NCBI RefSeq assembly: GCF_001610875.1
Contig: NZ_CP011272.1
Span: 3,267,988 to 3,331,987 of the forward strand
DNA: 64,000 nt
From: Pirellula sp. SH-Sr6A
Lineage (GTDB): Bacteria > Planctomycetota > Planctomycetia > Pirellulales > Pirellulaceae
Reading direction: 5' to 3'
This document shows positions 54,874-64,000 of the stretch, one piece after another. A model generated the notes under the pieces. That model ran no database searches, was not told where the DNA came from, and saw only the letters and a list, made by a program, of their open reading frames with translations. The translations under genes and the position numbers were made by a program. How positions within the stretch are numbered: the first letter of the stretch is position 1; every line of letters starts with the position of its first letter.

Positions 54874-57800
54874 TTGTCAGGGAACAGACCAAAACCAGAC
54901 ACCAGGAATCTTGAGGATTTTCGAAAGCGCTTTGCAGAAGCCTTGACCGACCGGGTCCAAGATGGCTCTTTTCCGATTCCGTCAAAATCGAACAGCGGTT
55001 CGCTCTTGAGCGAATGGCAAGAACGTGCCGAGCAGGCGTTCACCAAGCTCCAGCTCTTCGATCGTGATTATGGAGAAATGCTCATCACGATGACATATCT
55101 CTTTGTCAACGCTTCCGGTGAAATCGTCGGAGAACTAGACACCCCTGACTCGGAAGCTCGGGTCTACTTGCGTCTCGACCCCACGAACCCTGTGGCTAAG
55201 TGCGATTGTGGAGCATCGTCCCCTCGCCATTACTGTGTGCACATTCAAGTATTTGCGAACGAATTGCTTCTCGATCTGGACGACGACGACTCTTACCTCT
55301 CGTCCCTCATCATTAGGAAGAGATTTAACCCTGGCTCACCGAATCTCGTGAGGTTCGCGACCGATCCTGGTGAGAAGACGCTTGCACTCCTGGATAGCTT
55401 TGCCAAATACTCCATACCCATGCTCCCCCCCAGCGGGGAATTACCGGATCTGGAGCAAGCGCCGGTGGCGAGACGATTGGTCTGGTCTATCGAAACGACG
55501 GACGGAAAGCTGAAAGTCCATCCGCTTCTGCAAACCATGAAGAAGACAGGCAAAGGATTTAGCAAGGGTAAGAAACTCCCCTCGCGCACTCTGAAGTTCG
55601 ACCATTTGGACATCCTGACCCCTTTGGACCTCAAAGTGCTTCGGACCGCAGACGAAAGCATGTACGATTGGAATCCTTTCTCGTTGCAAGCAATTTCAAA
55701 ACTTGTCAATGCACCGAATGTGGAGATCGATGAGAGGCCAGGAAAGATCCAGAATAGAATGTTCTATCTCTCCGTGACGGAACAGGACGATTCTCTGTCG
55801 TTCAGCTTGACTGGAGAAACGGACTCGCTGAGTGGCATGAAATATTATTTCACTCCGCATGGATTGTTCGTTTACGATTCCTACTACCCCATGATCTACG
55901 TGGCCCAATTGACGAGTTCGCAACGGGACGTCATCGAGCACTTGCTCGCGCAACCTCCGATTCCGATCCAGTACAAAGAGAACTTGCTCTCGCGACTCTA
56001 TGCCCTCCAGAAGAATCTTCCCGTCGTGCTCCCTGAAGAGATCGCGGGTCCGAAGCAACGCGATCCCGGAAACATGCTCCTTCTACTCCGCTCACGAGCC
56101 GATGGACAACTGGATTTCGGCGTTCGGGTCCGAACGCGGTCGGGCGCTATGACTTACCCGGGCTCCCAACCTGCCATCACCTCCGGAGTTCTTGAAGGGA
56201 AGCCTGTTCAGTGGGTGCGTTCTACGGACGAAGAGCTTCAAAAGGCCGAGGCGCTTTGCGCATCGCTGGGAATCAAGCCCTCGGGTGAAGCTCCATTCAC
56301 AGGAACGATTTCGGAACTCAATGATGCACTCATGTTTCTCGAAAATCTGGAACTGCATCGAAAGGAAATCGAAGTGCTCTGGGACAACAAGAGTGCCAAG
56401 GCCCCGAAGTTCATCGGTTCTATCAGCGCTTCCCAGCTTCGTATCGACGTCTCCTCCAAACGGAATTGGTTCGGGATCGGGGGCGAATGCCAGGTCGGGG
56501 ATGAAAACCTGACGCTGCAGCGCCTCCTGGAGAAGCTCGATGGAACCACCAACCCGCTCCTTGGCGACTACACACAGATCGGAGAAGGGGAATGGGTCCG
56601 CATCGAACAAAGCCTCCGTGAGAATCTGCTCCAACTCAAAGGCGCATGCCATACCGATCGCAAATCCCTGATCATGGACGGTTCTGCGGCCCCGGTTCTC
56701 GAATCATTGGATGGCATGGGGATCCAACTGAAGGCAACCAAAGCTTGGCAGGAATGCATGCAGAAGATGCTGCGAGCCCAACAGCTTGATCCTCCCTTGC
56801 CTGACGGATTCTCAACATTGATGCGAGATTACCAAACCGAGGGCTTCAAGTGGATGAGTCGCCTCGCGGAATGGGGGATCGGCGGAGTACTGGCCGACGA
56901 TATGGGACTGGGAAAAACAATCCAAACGCTCGCCGTTCTCGCTTCGCGCGCGGCGGAAGGTCCGACGTTGGTCCTGGCCCCGACCTCCGTCGGATTCAAT
57001 TGGATTCGGGAAACCAAACGGTTCGCCCCATCCCTGACTCCCATCATGTATCGAGAATCGGATCGACGCGAGCTTCTCGAAAATTTAAAGCATGGGGATC
57101 TCGTCGTGAGCAGCTATGCCATCGCGCTGCGCGATGGCTCCGAACTGGCGAAGGTCCAGTGGGGAACGTTGGTGATGGATGAAGCCCAGGCGATTAAAAA
57201 CGCGCGAAGCAAAACGTCTCAAACCGTATCGACCTTGAACGCGAAATGGACGATTGCACTCACCGGAACCCCGATGGAAAACCATCTTGGAGAGCTTTGG
57301 AGCCTGTTCAGCGTCGTCGCACCAGGTGTTCTGGGCGGCTGGGAATCGTTCCGCACCAAATACGCTGCTCCGATTGAAAAGAATGGGTGCGAACGCTCGA
57401 AACGATTGCTCGCCGATCGTCTCAAACCCTTTATTCTGAGGCGAACCAAAGAACAGGTTCTCCAAGAGTTGCCACCCAGGACGGAGTCGGTACTGTACGT
57501 CGACCTGAGCCCTGCGGAACGATCGCAGTATGAGTTGGTGCGTCGAACCGCAATCGGAGAACTGCAAAACCTGGTGACCCTTCCCGATCAAAAGGATCAG
57601 CGGTTCAAAATCCTCTCGTTGCTTACCCGACTTCGCCAGTTCGCCTGCCATCCTGGTATCGTGAACAAGAAATGGGATCGTTCTTCGGCCAAACTGGACC
57701 AACTCTGCGAGACGCTCACCAATTTGCGAGAAGAAGGTCACCGTGCACTCGTCTTTAGCCAATTCACCGAACACCTTGGCCTCATCCGCAAAGCGCTCGA

Positions 57801-58200
57801 CGAGCAAGGCATTTCGTACGAATACCTTGACGGTTCGACTCCCGCCGCCGAACGGCAACGTCTCGTGGATGCCTTCCAAAACGGTAATAGCACGGCCTTT
57901 TTGATCTCCCTCAAAGCTGGGGGGACAGGTCTCAATCTGACGGCTGCCGACTACGTCATTCACATGGATCCATGGTGGAACCCAGCGGTCGAGGATCAAG
58001 CGACGGATCGGGCGCATCGATTCGGACAAGACAAACCGGTCATGGTCTATCGCATCGTCGCAAAGGATACGATCGAAGAAGAAATCCTCGCGATGCACGA
58101 CACCAAAAGAGACTTGGTCGAAAGCGTTCTTGACGGTACTGGGGCTGCAGGCAAACTCTCCACCCAAGACCTCGTATCCCTGATCCAAGGGAATGGATGA
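54874..58200 (+). CDS. SWIM-zinc-finger SNF2 family helicase
   Basis: An 1108-residue protein of the bacterial HepA/Swi2 type. A SWIM motif occurs at about residues 109-123 (CDCGASSPRHYCVH). A ~500-residue region of unknown fold precedes the helicase. Helicase motifs: I DDMGLGKTIQT, Ia VLAPTSVGFNW, II VMDEAQAIKN, III ALTGTPMENHLGELWSL, V AFLISLKAGGTGLNLTAADYV, VI QATDRAHRFGQ. It probably remodels protein-DNA complexes or stalled polymerases. TTG is the start, with AGGGGAG 6 bases upstream; no ATG competes. Its stop overlaps the ackA start by 8 bases. Confidence 0.94.
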   Translation: MSGNRPKPDTRNLEDFRKRFAEALTDRVQDGSFPIPSKSNSGSLLSEWQERAEQAFTKLQLFDRDYGEMLITMTYLFVNASGEIVGELDTPDSEARVYLRLDPTNPVAKCDCGASSPRHYCVHIQVFANELLLDLDDDDSYLSSLIIRKRFNPGSPNLVRFATDPGEKTLALLDSFAKYSIPMLPPSGELPDLEQAPVARRLVWSIETTDGKLKVHPLLQTMKKTGKGFSKGKKLPSRTLKFDHLDILTPLDLKVLRTADESMYDWNPFSLQAISKLVNAPNVEIDERPGKIQNRMFYLSVTEQDDSLSFSLTGETDSLSGMKYYFTPHGLFVYDSYYPMIYVAQLTSSQRDVIEHLLAQPPIPIQYKENLLSRLYALQKNLPVVLPEEIAGPKQRDPGNMLLLLRSRADGQLDFGVRVRTRSGAMTYPGSQPAITSGVLEGKPVQWVRSTDEELQKAEALCASLGIKPSGEAPFTGTISELNDALMFLENLELHRKEIEVLWDNKSAKAPKFIGSISASQLRIDVSSKRNWFGIGGECQVGDENLTLQRLLEKLDGTTNPLLGDYTQIGEGEWVRIEQSLRENLLQLKGACHTDRKSLIMDGSAAPVLESLDGMGIQLKATKAWQECMQKMLRAQQLDPPLPDGFSTLMRDYQTEGFKWMSRLAEWGIGGVLADDMGLGKTIQTLAVLASRAAEGPTLVLAPTSVGFNWIRETKRFAPSLTPIMYRESDRRELLENLKHGDLVVSSYAIALRDGSELAKVQWGTLVMDEAQAIKNARSKTSQTVSTLNAKWTIALTGTPMENHLGELWSLFSVVAPGVLGGWESFRTKYAAPIEKNGCERSKRLLADRLKPFILRRTKEQVLQELPPRTESVLYVDLSPAERSQYELVRRTAIGELQNLVTLPDQKDQRFKILSLLTRLRQFACHPGIVNKKWDRSSAKLDQLCETLTNLREEGHRALVFSQFTEHLGLIRKALDEQGISYEYLDGSTPAAERQRLVDAFQNGNSTAFLISLKAGGTGLNLTAADYVIHMDPWWNPAVEDQATDRAHRFGQDKPVMVYRIVAKDTIEEEILAMHDTKRDLVESVLDGTGAAGKLSTQDLVSLIQGNG

Positions 58201-59371
58201 CCGAACCTCGATGGAGCCAATCGATCACCAAAACGTCCTCGTTCTGAATGTGGGGAGCACCTCGCTCAAATATGCGGTCGTCGAGCCGCTATCGGGTAAT
58301 AAAACGCAACGAGGACTGGTCGACCGGATCGGTCAGCAGGATGGAGAAGCTCCGAATTACGAGGCAGCCATCGAACAGATGTTAGCTCAAGTCGATTTCC
58401 GATCCATTGGCTCGATCGGGCATCGCGTAGTGCACGGGGGCTCTTTCTTCCCTGCTACAACGCGCGTCACCTCCGACGCCATCGCGGCATTACGACTCCT
58501 GGATCCTCTTGCTCCGCTCCACAACCCTCCGGCTAGGCAAGTCATCGAGTGGATGTGGAATCGATTTCCATCTCTACCTGCGGCAATGGTCTTCGATACC
58601 GCTTACTTTGCAAAGCTTCCAGAGATGGCGACTCGCTACGCCGTCCCAGACAATTGGTACCGCGAATACGGAATTCGACGCTACGGAGCGCATGGCACAT
58701 CGCATGAGTTCGCGATCCAACGCGCGCTAGAAACGATGCAGAGGGAGCTCCCTACGGCGATAGGCCCTCGCCGTATCCTTTCGTTGCACCTAGGTGGCGG
58801 CTCGAGCATTACCGCGTCGCTGGATGGCGTTCCTATCGATACCTCGATGGGTTTTACTCCGCTGGAAGGGATCGCGATGGGGACCCGAAGCGGGGACATC
58901 GATCCCGGCGCGATCTTCTACATGCAGAGGCAACCAGGCTGGAATCCTGACAAGGTCGAGTCGGCACTTCTTCGCGACAGCGGCATGCGAGGACTCTGCG
59001 GAGACTCGGACATGCGAACGATCGAAGCGCGCGCAGATGCGGGCGATCCCAACGCGACCCTGGCTATCGACCACTATGTCCGCCGCATTCAAAAGTGCAT
59101 GGGGGGATATGCCGTGCTGATGGGAGGGATCGATGCGATCGTCTTCACGGCGGGCATCGGTGAGAACTCTCCCCGCATTCGCCGCTCGGTCATGGATCGG
59201 TTTCGGTGGCTTGGGTTCGAGCTGGACGAGAAACAGAATGTTGCACCGAACTGGCGAGAAGGAATTGCTAGATTGACCCCTCGAAATCGGTCGCAATCGG
59301 TGTTTGCCATTCGCACCGACGAAGAATGGGCGATCGGCCGCAGTGCGATGTCTGTTGGTCGCGTTACCTAA
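58193..59371 (+). CDS. ackA: Acetate kinase
   Basis: A 392-residue ASKHA kinase converting acetyl phosphate and ADP to acetate and ATP. VLVLNVGSTSLKYAVVEP is the N-terminal signature (normally N-x-G-S-S-S; here GSTSLK). GHRVVHGG, FDTAYFAKLPEMATRYAVP, RRYGAHGTSHEF and LHLGGGSSITAS are family motifs. VFTAGIGENSPRIR closes the nucleotide site. The first ATG overlaps the SNF2 stop; a second ATG at 58211 (MEPIDHQ) is possible. pta is not adjacent. The pair with SNF2 may be only positional. Confidence 0.94.
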   Translation: MDDRTSMEPIDHQNVLVLNVGSTSLKYAVVEPLSGNKTQRGLVDRIGQQDGEAPNYEAAIEQMLAQVDFRSIGSIGHRVVHGGSFFPATTRVTSDAIAALRLLDPLAPLHNPPARQVIEWMWNRFPSLPAAMVFDTAYFAKLPEMATRYAVPDNWYREYGIRRYGAHGTSHEFAIQRALETMQRELPTAIGPRRILSLHLGGGSSITASLDGVPIDTSMGFTPLEGIAMGTRSGDIDPGAIFYMQRQPGWNPDKVESALLRDSGMRGLCGDSDMRTIEARADAGDPNATLAIDHYVRRIQKCMGGYAVLMGGIDAIVFTAGIGENSPRIRRSVMDRFRWLGFELDEKQNVAPNWREGIARLTPRNRSQSVFAIRTDEEWAIGRSAMSVGRVT

Positions 59372-59482
59372 ATCTCCCAGACATTCCTGCGATGAAGTAG
59401 TGGAACCATGGTGCTGTGGCGATCCGACTATCGATCGATGGGTGAGGGCTAAGTCCTCGGAGATCTCATTCGATTCGCCAAT

Positions 59483-59520
59483 AAAAAAACCTCAGCCGTT
59501 TGCAAAGCAAACGGCTGAGG
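59483..59520. terminator. Strong terminator of the sigma-70 gene (bidirectional position)
   Basis: CCTCAGCCGTTTGC, loop AAA and GCAAACGGCTGAGG form a perfect 14-bp stem at 59490-59520. Seven A precede it on the plus strand, that is, seven T after it on the minus strand, 32 bases past the sigma-factor stop. It may also block read-through from ackA. Confidence 0.92.
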
Positions 59521-59551
59521 TTGGAATTTGCTAATTCGACCTTCGATGGAG

Positions 59552-61114
59552 TTAGTCGAGGAAGCCGACGAGTTCTTGCGAACGGCTGGGCTGTTGCAAC
59601 TTGCGAACCGCTTTGGCTTCAATTTGACGGATACGTTCTCGCGTCACTTTGAAGATGTGTCCGACTTCTTCGAGCGTGTAGCTGTAGCCATCGCCTAGAC
59701 CGTATCGAAGCTTGATGATCTCGCGTTCACGGTAACTCAGGGTCTTGAGGACCGAGTTGATTCGCAATCGCAACATCTCTTGCCCCGCGCCGATCGCTGG
59801 GCTTTCGGCTGTGCCGTCTGGGAGCAAGTCCCCGAATTGGCTGTCTTCGCTATTGCCAACCGGTCGATCGAGCGAAATGGGGTATCGGCTCATCGCCAAC
59901 ACACGTCGCGCTTCTTCGATCGTTGTTTCGGCCCGTCGTGCTGTTTCTTCGAGGGTCGGTTCGCGGCCAAGCTCCTGCAGCAATTGGCGGGAAACATTGC
60001 GAACGCGGGACATGGTTTCCACCATGTGAACCGGAATTCGAATGGTTCGGCTTTGATCCGCTACGGCGCGCGTGATCGCCTGCCGGATCCACCAAGTCGC
60101 ATACGTACAGAACTTAAAGCCCCGTCGATACTCGAACTTGTCCACCGCTCGCATCAAACCTGCGTTTCCTTCTTGGATCAGATCCAAGAAGCTGAGACCG
60201 CGGTTTCGATACTTCTTCGCGATAGAGACGACGAGCCGCAGATTGCCTTCGCTAAGCTGCTTCTTCGCTCGCTGGTACTCGGTGAAGACCTTTTTCACCA
60301 TCGCGACGCGGTTGCGAAGCGAGGATGGAGTCTCCTGGGTTGCAACCAAAATCTGGCGGTACTCTCGCTTCAGCTGCGCCACCTGAGAAGGTGCCACTTG
60401 GTGCGATTTGAGGGTCGCCAAATCATGGAGGATTTCATCGACGCGTTGGCTCAAACGTTCGAGAACGCTGATCATCGCTTCGATGCGCTGCGTGCGCAGC
60501 CCTAGTTCTTCAATAAGACGGACCGCTTTCCGCCGGCGTCTCGCCAGGGATTGCCAAGCCTCCAAACGCTTCCTTTCCGGAACACTCTTGCTCAGAGCAT
60601 TGCGGTAATCGCGACGGTTCCTCTTGAGAAGGACATCGAGCGTTTTAAGGTTGTGCGGCAACCGTCCCAAAATCTGGTCTTTTTCAAGCCGGTCGGTGAC
60701 CGAGACTTGGACCGTGCGATCGAATGGCAGTTCGCCAGTATGAACACGCTTGAGAATCTTGAAGGCATACTGGACCACATAATCGCACTCGAGCAGCTTG
60801 GTGCGGAATCGTCGTCGGGTGACTTCGATTTTCTTCGCCAGCCGGATCTCTTCTTGACGGGTCAACAACGGGATCTCTCCCATCTGCGTCAAATACATCC
60901 GAACCGGGTCGTCCGACCAAGTTTCGATTTCGTCCATTCCGGAGAGCAAATCATCATCGCTCTCCAATTGGACTTGGTCCTCTGGTACTACGACATCGAC
61001 AACCGTATCGCCCAGATCATCACCTTCCTCCTCAAGCGACAGCTTGCGAAGACCATCCAAGTCGTCAGCGCTGCGAGGCAAATCATCATCGAAATCCAAC
61101 AGGCCGTCGAACAA
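59552..61114 (-). CDS. rpoD: Primary-type sigma-70 factor (RpoD/SigA)
   Basis: A 520-residue sigma factor. Region 1.2 is [21 protein letters not shown]. Region 2 is complete: [68 protein letters not shown]. Region 3 follows ([15 protein letters not shown]). Region 4 has ALEEVG-type HTH as [29 protein letters not shown] ~250-residue helical segment rich in Arg separates 1.2 and 2. The N-terminus is acidic. TTG at 61114 is preferred because AGGAG lies 8 bases upstream; a GTG at 61135 has no such site. Strong terminator downstream. It is the housekeeping sigma or a close paralogue. Confidence 0.93.
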   Translation of the reverse strand: MFDGLLDFDDDLPRSADDLDGLRKLSLEEEGDDLGDTVVDVVVPEDQVQLESDDDLLSGMDEIETWSDDPVRMYLTQMGEIPLLTRQEEIRLAKKIEVTRRRFRTKLLECDYVVQYAFKILKRVHTGELPFDRTVQVSVTDRLEKDQILGRLPHNLKTLDVLLKRNRRDYRNALSKSVPERKRLEAWQSLARRRRKAVRLIEELGLRTQRIEAMISVLERLSQRVDEILHDLATLKSHQVAPSQVAQLKREYRQILVATQETPSSLRNRVAMVKKVFTEYQRAKKQLSEGNLRLVVSIAKKYRNRGLSFLDLIQEGNAGLMRAVDKFEYRRGFKFCTYATWWIRQAITRAVADQSRTIRIPVHMVETMSRVRNVSRQLLQELGREPTLEETARRAETTIEEARRVLAMSRYPISLDRPVGNSEDSQFGDLLPDGTAESPAIGAGQEMLRLRINSVLKTLSYREREIIKLRYGLGDGYSYTLEEVGHIFKVTRERIRQIEAKAVRKLQQPSRSQELVGFLD

Positions 61115-62079
61115 GGTTAAAGCTCCTGAAACCACGAATTGAATGGAGGATCGGAGTGCCCGTAGTCAGCATGGTCCGAGAACCTAAAACGCGTCTTGTT
61201 TTGGCAATCCCCGCAGTCCGGAAACGAGACAATCGGCATTTTTTGCCCAAATCCCACTCCCCAACCCACGCGGATCAACCCACCTGCGCGCCCAGATTCT
61301 CATCCCCTGCCTGAGCGAGGCAAGGGAAGTGTAGCACCTAACTGAATGCGAACCCCTCTCCGAATATAATTGGTAAATATTTACGAATAGGAAAAAAATC
61401 CGGCGATCCTCGCCCTGCGTCGATACCTCGCCTCAAATACGCGAGACCGTACACACCCCCTCATCCTCCCCAGAATCAAACGCTCTCGCAAAACCCTGCG
61501 AAGCGGTATCTCCAAATCATCTCTTTATTGGATTGGATCAATTCAAGGATCGAGCGGCTGGACCGCACGAGGAACTGGAACACGACCGATTGCATCCATG
61601 GCTATCACTGCCGCCAGCGAATACTGCCTACCTTAGGTCAGAAAAGAGAACAAGGCATCATTTGCCAGCATTCCTTTTGCAACCTAGAGTGGACTGCTAA
61701 AGAGGCGCTACGCCCCTCGCAAGTTCACTCTTACCCATGCGCTGATCGACGGTCGTGTTCTTTGTTTTGCCAACCTAAGATAGGAAAACGGTTGGAGCTT
61801 TAGTTGACTCGAACAATTCAGCGGTGGGATCGTTTAGCAGGTCGCTCGAAAAAAGACTTCAGCTAGACGCCTCCACCTCTTGTCGCAACAGCACTCTTAT
61901 TTTAACTGCACCCTCTGCTCGGTCCAGTGATTGGGTGAAGACTTTATCGGAATGGAGCAAGTCGCGGAAAACCGATCGGCAAACCTTGCCGTAAGCATGA
62001 TCTGCGATGACTTGCAGGGTAGAATCGATTGGCGAACGAGCCCTACCTCCATCCCCCTTCTCAGGTCCCATCGGAATCT
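61115..62079. other. 965-base stretch without a supported gene
   Basis: Between rpoD (minus) and the zinc-ribbon gene (plus). The first part should carry the rpoD promoter. A TATAAT (61365) and the perfect palindrome GTAAATATTTAC (61373-61384) mark an AT-rich island. Open frames of 60-90 codons here (61528-61803 plus, 61859-62071 minus) have no family resemblance and no good ribosome-binding sites. It could hold a small RNA or a decayed gene; neither is shown by the sequence. Confidence 0.4.
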
Positions 62080-62619
62080 ATGAGTCAGTTTCTCTTGCCA
62101 TGCTCTTGCGGGGCTCAAATACCCGTCAGCCGCTCCCAAGCGGGCATGGCGCTGCAATGTCCCTCTTGCGGGAAATCGATCGACGTCCCGACCATTCGCC
62201 ATATCGCCGCTCTCCCTCCCGTCGCAACCACTACCGCGACCGCAGATCGCCCAACTACCCCTCCCAGCATCTTGCTGCGAGTCCTCACAGGAATTTTCCT
62301 GATTTCTGCGATCGGATTTCTCGGTTACGGTGGACTGATGGCCTACGATCGCTTGACCTTTCCTGTCGATCTGAGCAAGACCGAAGAGGATTACTACGCC
62401 GAAGCTCGCAAGGCGGTCGAGAATATGCCCCCCGTCGCCGCATGGGACACCTGGAACGTCATCGCCTACACCGGACTCTCCGAAACCTACACGCCCGACT
62501 ACTTTCGGATGAAACGGGCGTTCGAACAAGCCGCTCCGTATATGTACACCTACCTCGGAATCGGCGCCTTCAGCTTGGTCGGATTCGTTACCTCCATCCT
62601 CCTGGCCCGCCGAAAATAA
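62080..62619 (+). CDS. Zinc-ribbon protein with two membrane segments
   Basis: A 179-residue protein. The N-terminus MSQFLLPCSCGAQIPV...LQCPSCGKSIDVP is a CxC...CxxC zinc ribbon, common at the start of planctomycete membrane proteins. A Thr/Pro-rich linker follows, then a transmembrane helix (LLRVLTGIFLISAIGFLGYGGLMAY), a ~75-residue soluble segment and a second helix (YTYLGIGAFSLVGFVTSILLA). No catalytic motif. ATG 62080 is chosen because the longer frame from 62029 lacks similarity. Function unknown. Confidence 0.75.
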   Translation: MSQFLLPCSCGAQIPVSRSQAGMALQCPSCGKSIDVPTIRHIAALPPVATTTATADRPTTPPSILLRVLTGIFLISAIGFLGYGGLMAYDRLTFPVDLSKTEEDYYAEARKAVENMPPVAAWDTWNVIAYTGLSETYTPDYFRMKRAFEQAAPYMYTYLGIGAFSLVGFVTSILLARRK

Positions 62620-62721
62620 ATCGTCCGCGACGCTGCCAATCGCCTCGCTTTCGGTCGGTCTGGTTTCGAGGGCTCCGGTTTCCGTAGCCCTAGGCAGCCC
62701 CTGCCTTCACCGGGCAGGCCG

Positions 62722-64000
62722 CTACTTTCCCTCCGCTCTCCACTGTTTCATGAGGCGGATATTCTCCTCGACCACGGGATTCCCCTTCCCCACATAGACC
62801 GCCATGTCCGAGTCATACATCTGCTCCGACTCGGCTCCGCGATCCCCTGTCTCCACAATCCATCGATCCAAACGCGCTCGATGCCCCTCCAACTCCGATC
62901 GATAACGGGAATCCCCCGCGAGATTGGTCAACTGCCAAGGATCCTCCCGCCACGCATACAACTCCTCAGCAGGACGGGTGGGTGAAAACAACAACCGCTC
63001 GCTAAGCGCGCTCAACTCCTTCGCCTCATGCAACCTCCGAAGAGTCTTGACGATCGACTTGCCGTCCTTGTAAGCATTGGGCTGCAAGTGAGGTCGCTCG
63101 GGATGGTAGTTTCGAATGTACAAATACCGATCCGTCCTGACGCTCCGAATCCGCTCCACGGTCTCGTCGCAGCGGTCGCGGGCTGCAAAGACTGCATCTT
63201 TCGGCTCATAGCTCTCGCTCAACAAATCCTCACCCTGCATCGACGCGTGCAATCCAATCCCTGCCACGCGCAAACTGGTCGCGGCCAAGTCGATGTGCTC
63301 GACCAAGTCCTCACGGATCTTCCCCGCCGCAACGCCCGGGCCCCGGATCACCAAAGGTACATGCGTCCCTTCGTTGTATAAAAACTGCTTGCCTCGCGCA
63401 TGACTGATCCCGTGATCGGTCATGAAAGCAATCCAAGTATTCTCGTAGATTCCCTCGCGCTTCAATCTCTCGATGACTTTACCCACATGCAAATCGGTCA
63501 TACGAACCGAATCCAAATAAGCAGCCCAGTCGCGAAGAAGAACTGGATCGCGTGGATAGTAAGGAGGCAGTTCGACACTTTGGGGATCCACCGACCGACC
63601 AAATTCCTTGGCCGCCTGCTCGGCAAATCGAGTCGCCGACGCATCGGTTCCCCCTCGAAGCTTCCCACCCGCCAATTGCACTTGCATGAAGAACGGTTGC
63701 TCCGGCTGGCGGTTCCGCCAATCACTTGCATCGTACATGGAAAGATCGTGTTCGAAGTTGTAATCCGTCTTGCCGAGAGCCTTGCGCTTCGCCGTAGGTG
63801 GATCGGAGGCCCCGTCCAGCCCGCTCCCGATGCAGGTGTAGTACCCCGCTTGCTGAAATAACACAGGTAGCGGCGTGACCCCCTCGGGCAAATGGATCTT
63901 TCTTTCCCCTCGCCCACTTCGGTGATGATGCGCCCCGATGCTCGTCTGGTACATGCCGGTGATCAACGCAGAGCGACAAGGGGAACAAACCGGAGCCGTG
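62722..64000 (-). CDS. Sulfatase (arylsulfatase family), N-terminus off the right edge
   Basis: The open frame continues past the window edge, so about the last 425 residues are visible. Near the edge it reads TAPVCSPCRSALITGMYQTS, containing C-x-P-x-R, the motif in which Cys is matured to formylglycine. HHHR and the second metal/substrate region FMTDHGISHARGKQFLYNEGTHVPLVIRGPG (Asp-His plus Lys) are intact. The C-terminus (AEELYAWREDPWQLTNLAGD) is typical. Planctomycetes use many such enzymes on sulfated algal polysaccharides. The first TTG at 63966 is internal and not a start. Export signal and remaining metal ligands lie outside. Confidence 0.93.
   Translation of the reverse strand, partial: TAPVCSPCRSALITGMYQTSIGAHHHRSGRGERKIHLPEGVTPLPVLFQQAGYYTCIGSGLDGASDPPTAKRKALGKTDYNFEHDLSMYDASDWRNRQPEQPFFMQVQLAGGKLRGGTDASATRFAEQAAKEFGRSVDPQSVELPPYYPRDPVLLRDWAAYLDSVRMTDLHVGKVIERLKREGIYENTWIAFMTDHGISHARGKQFLYNEGTHVPLVIRGPGVAAGKIREDLVEHIDLAATSLRVAGIGLHASMQGEDLLSESYEPKDAVFAARDRCDETVERIRSVRTDRYLYIRNYHPERPHLQPNAYKDGKSIVKTLRRLHEAKELSALSERLLFSPTRPAEELYAWREDPWQLTNLAGDSRYRSELEGHRARLDRWIVETGDRGAESEQMYDSDMAVYVGKGNPVVEENIRLMKQWRAEGK

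Noticed and set aside
61365-61370. TATAAT as a plus-strand promoter
   Set aside because: No acceptable -35 element at 16-18 bases and no gene for about 700 bases downstream.
61528-61803. 91-codon frame in the gap after rpoD
   Set aside because: No ribosome-binding site, odd Cys/Arg-rich composition and no recognisable fold.
61897-62529. 210-codon minus-strand frame
   Set aside because: Antisense to the zinc-ribbon membrane protein, which has a clear ribbon and membrane helices.

Overview
The window looks like chromosomal DNA from a member of the Planctomycetota, most likely a Pirellula/Rhodopirellula-like lineage (inference). Supporting signs are the moderately high GC content, the LELRQLLA-type N-terminus on a giant secreted protein, a sulfatase, an ECF sigma factor beside a Ser/Thr kinase with a membrane tail, DUF1570, DUF2617 and DUF4159 proteins, a PQQ-type beta-propeller, and an LptD-like outer-membrane protein. 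No tRNA, rRNA, CRISPR array, insertion sequence or prophage was recognised. This is mostly a housekeeping region in which long metabolic and information-processing genes alternate with lineage-typical secreted proteins.

Layout. 1-2.0 kb: imuA and a truncated imuB (error-prone repair), minus strand. 2.2-4.9 kb: a secreted RTX-like repeat protein and proB. 5.2-7.6 kb: ndk and typA. 7.8-12.6 kb, minus strand: a small conserved protein, sucA and a PQQ-propeller protein. 12.8-17.3 kb, plus strand: a TPR metallopeptidase, a DUF4159 protein and a MoxR ATPase. 17.4-25.9 kb: one 2845-residue subtilisin/P-domain/cadherin/dockerin protein. 26.4-29.1 kb: a GalT-like nucleotidyltransferase and glgA, probably acting on the same ADP-glucose pool. 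29.4-33.3 kb: a DUF2617 protein, then the kinase and its ECF sigma factor. 33.5-38.2 kb: tyrA, purL (with tandem PurS-like domains) and a 2-hydroxyacid dehydrogenase. 38.3-41.9 kb: gyrA and a dolichol-phosphate-mannose-synthase-like glycosyltransferase. 42.2-45.3 kb: a serine hydrolase, a hexulose-phosphate-synthase-like enzyme and a GT4 glycosyltransferase. 45.4-52.8 kb: a DUF1570 metallopeptidase with leucine-rich repeats, a histidine-less HPt-like protein, an M32 carboxypeptidase and an LptD-like protein. 53.0-59.4 kb: a small membrane protein, dgkA, an RluA-family protein lacking the usual Asp, a SWIM/SNF2 helicase and ackA. 59.5-64 kb: a major sigma-70 factor, a zinc-ribbon membrane protein and the 3' part of a sulfatase.

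Genes are tightly packed. Several neighbours overlap by start/stop (imuA/imuB, peptidase/DUF4159, tyrA/purL, hydrolase/hexulose-P synthase, lptD-like/M32, SNF2/ackA), which suggests translational coupling. Four convergent pairs share their stop regions. No clearly new multi-gene system is evident. The most useful leads are a possible ADP-glucose phosphorylase beside glgA, the PurS-PurS-PurL fusion, the tyrosine-substituted HPt domain, the Asp-less pseudouridine synthase, an MoxR module without DUF58, and inverted repeats in the leaders of the giant protease and SNF2 genes.
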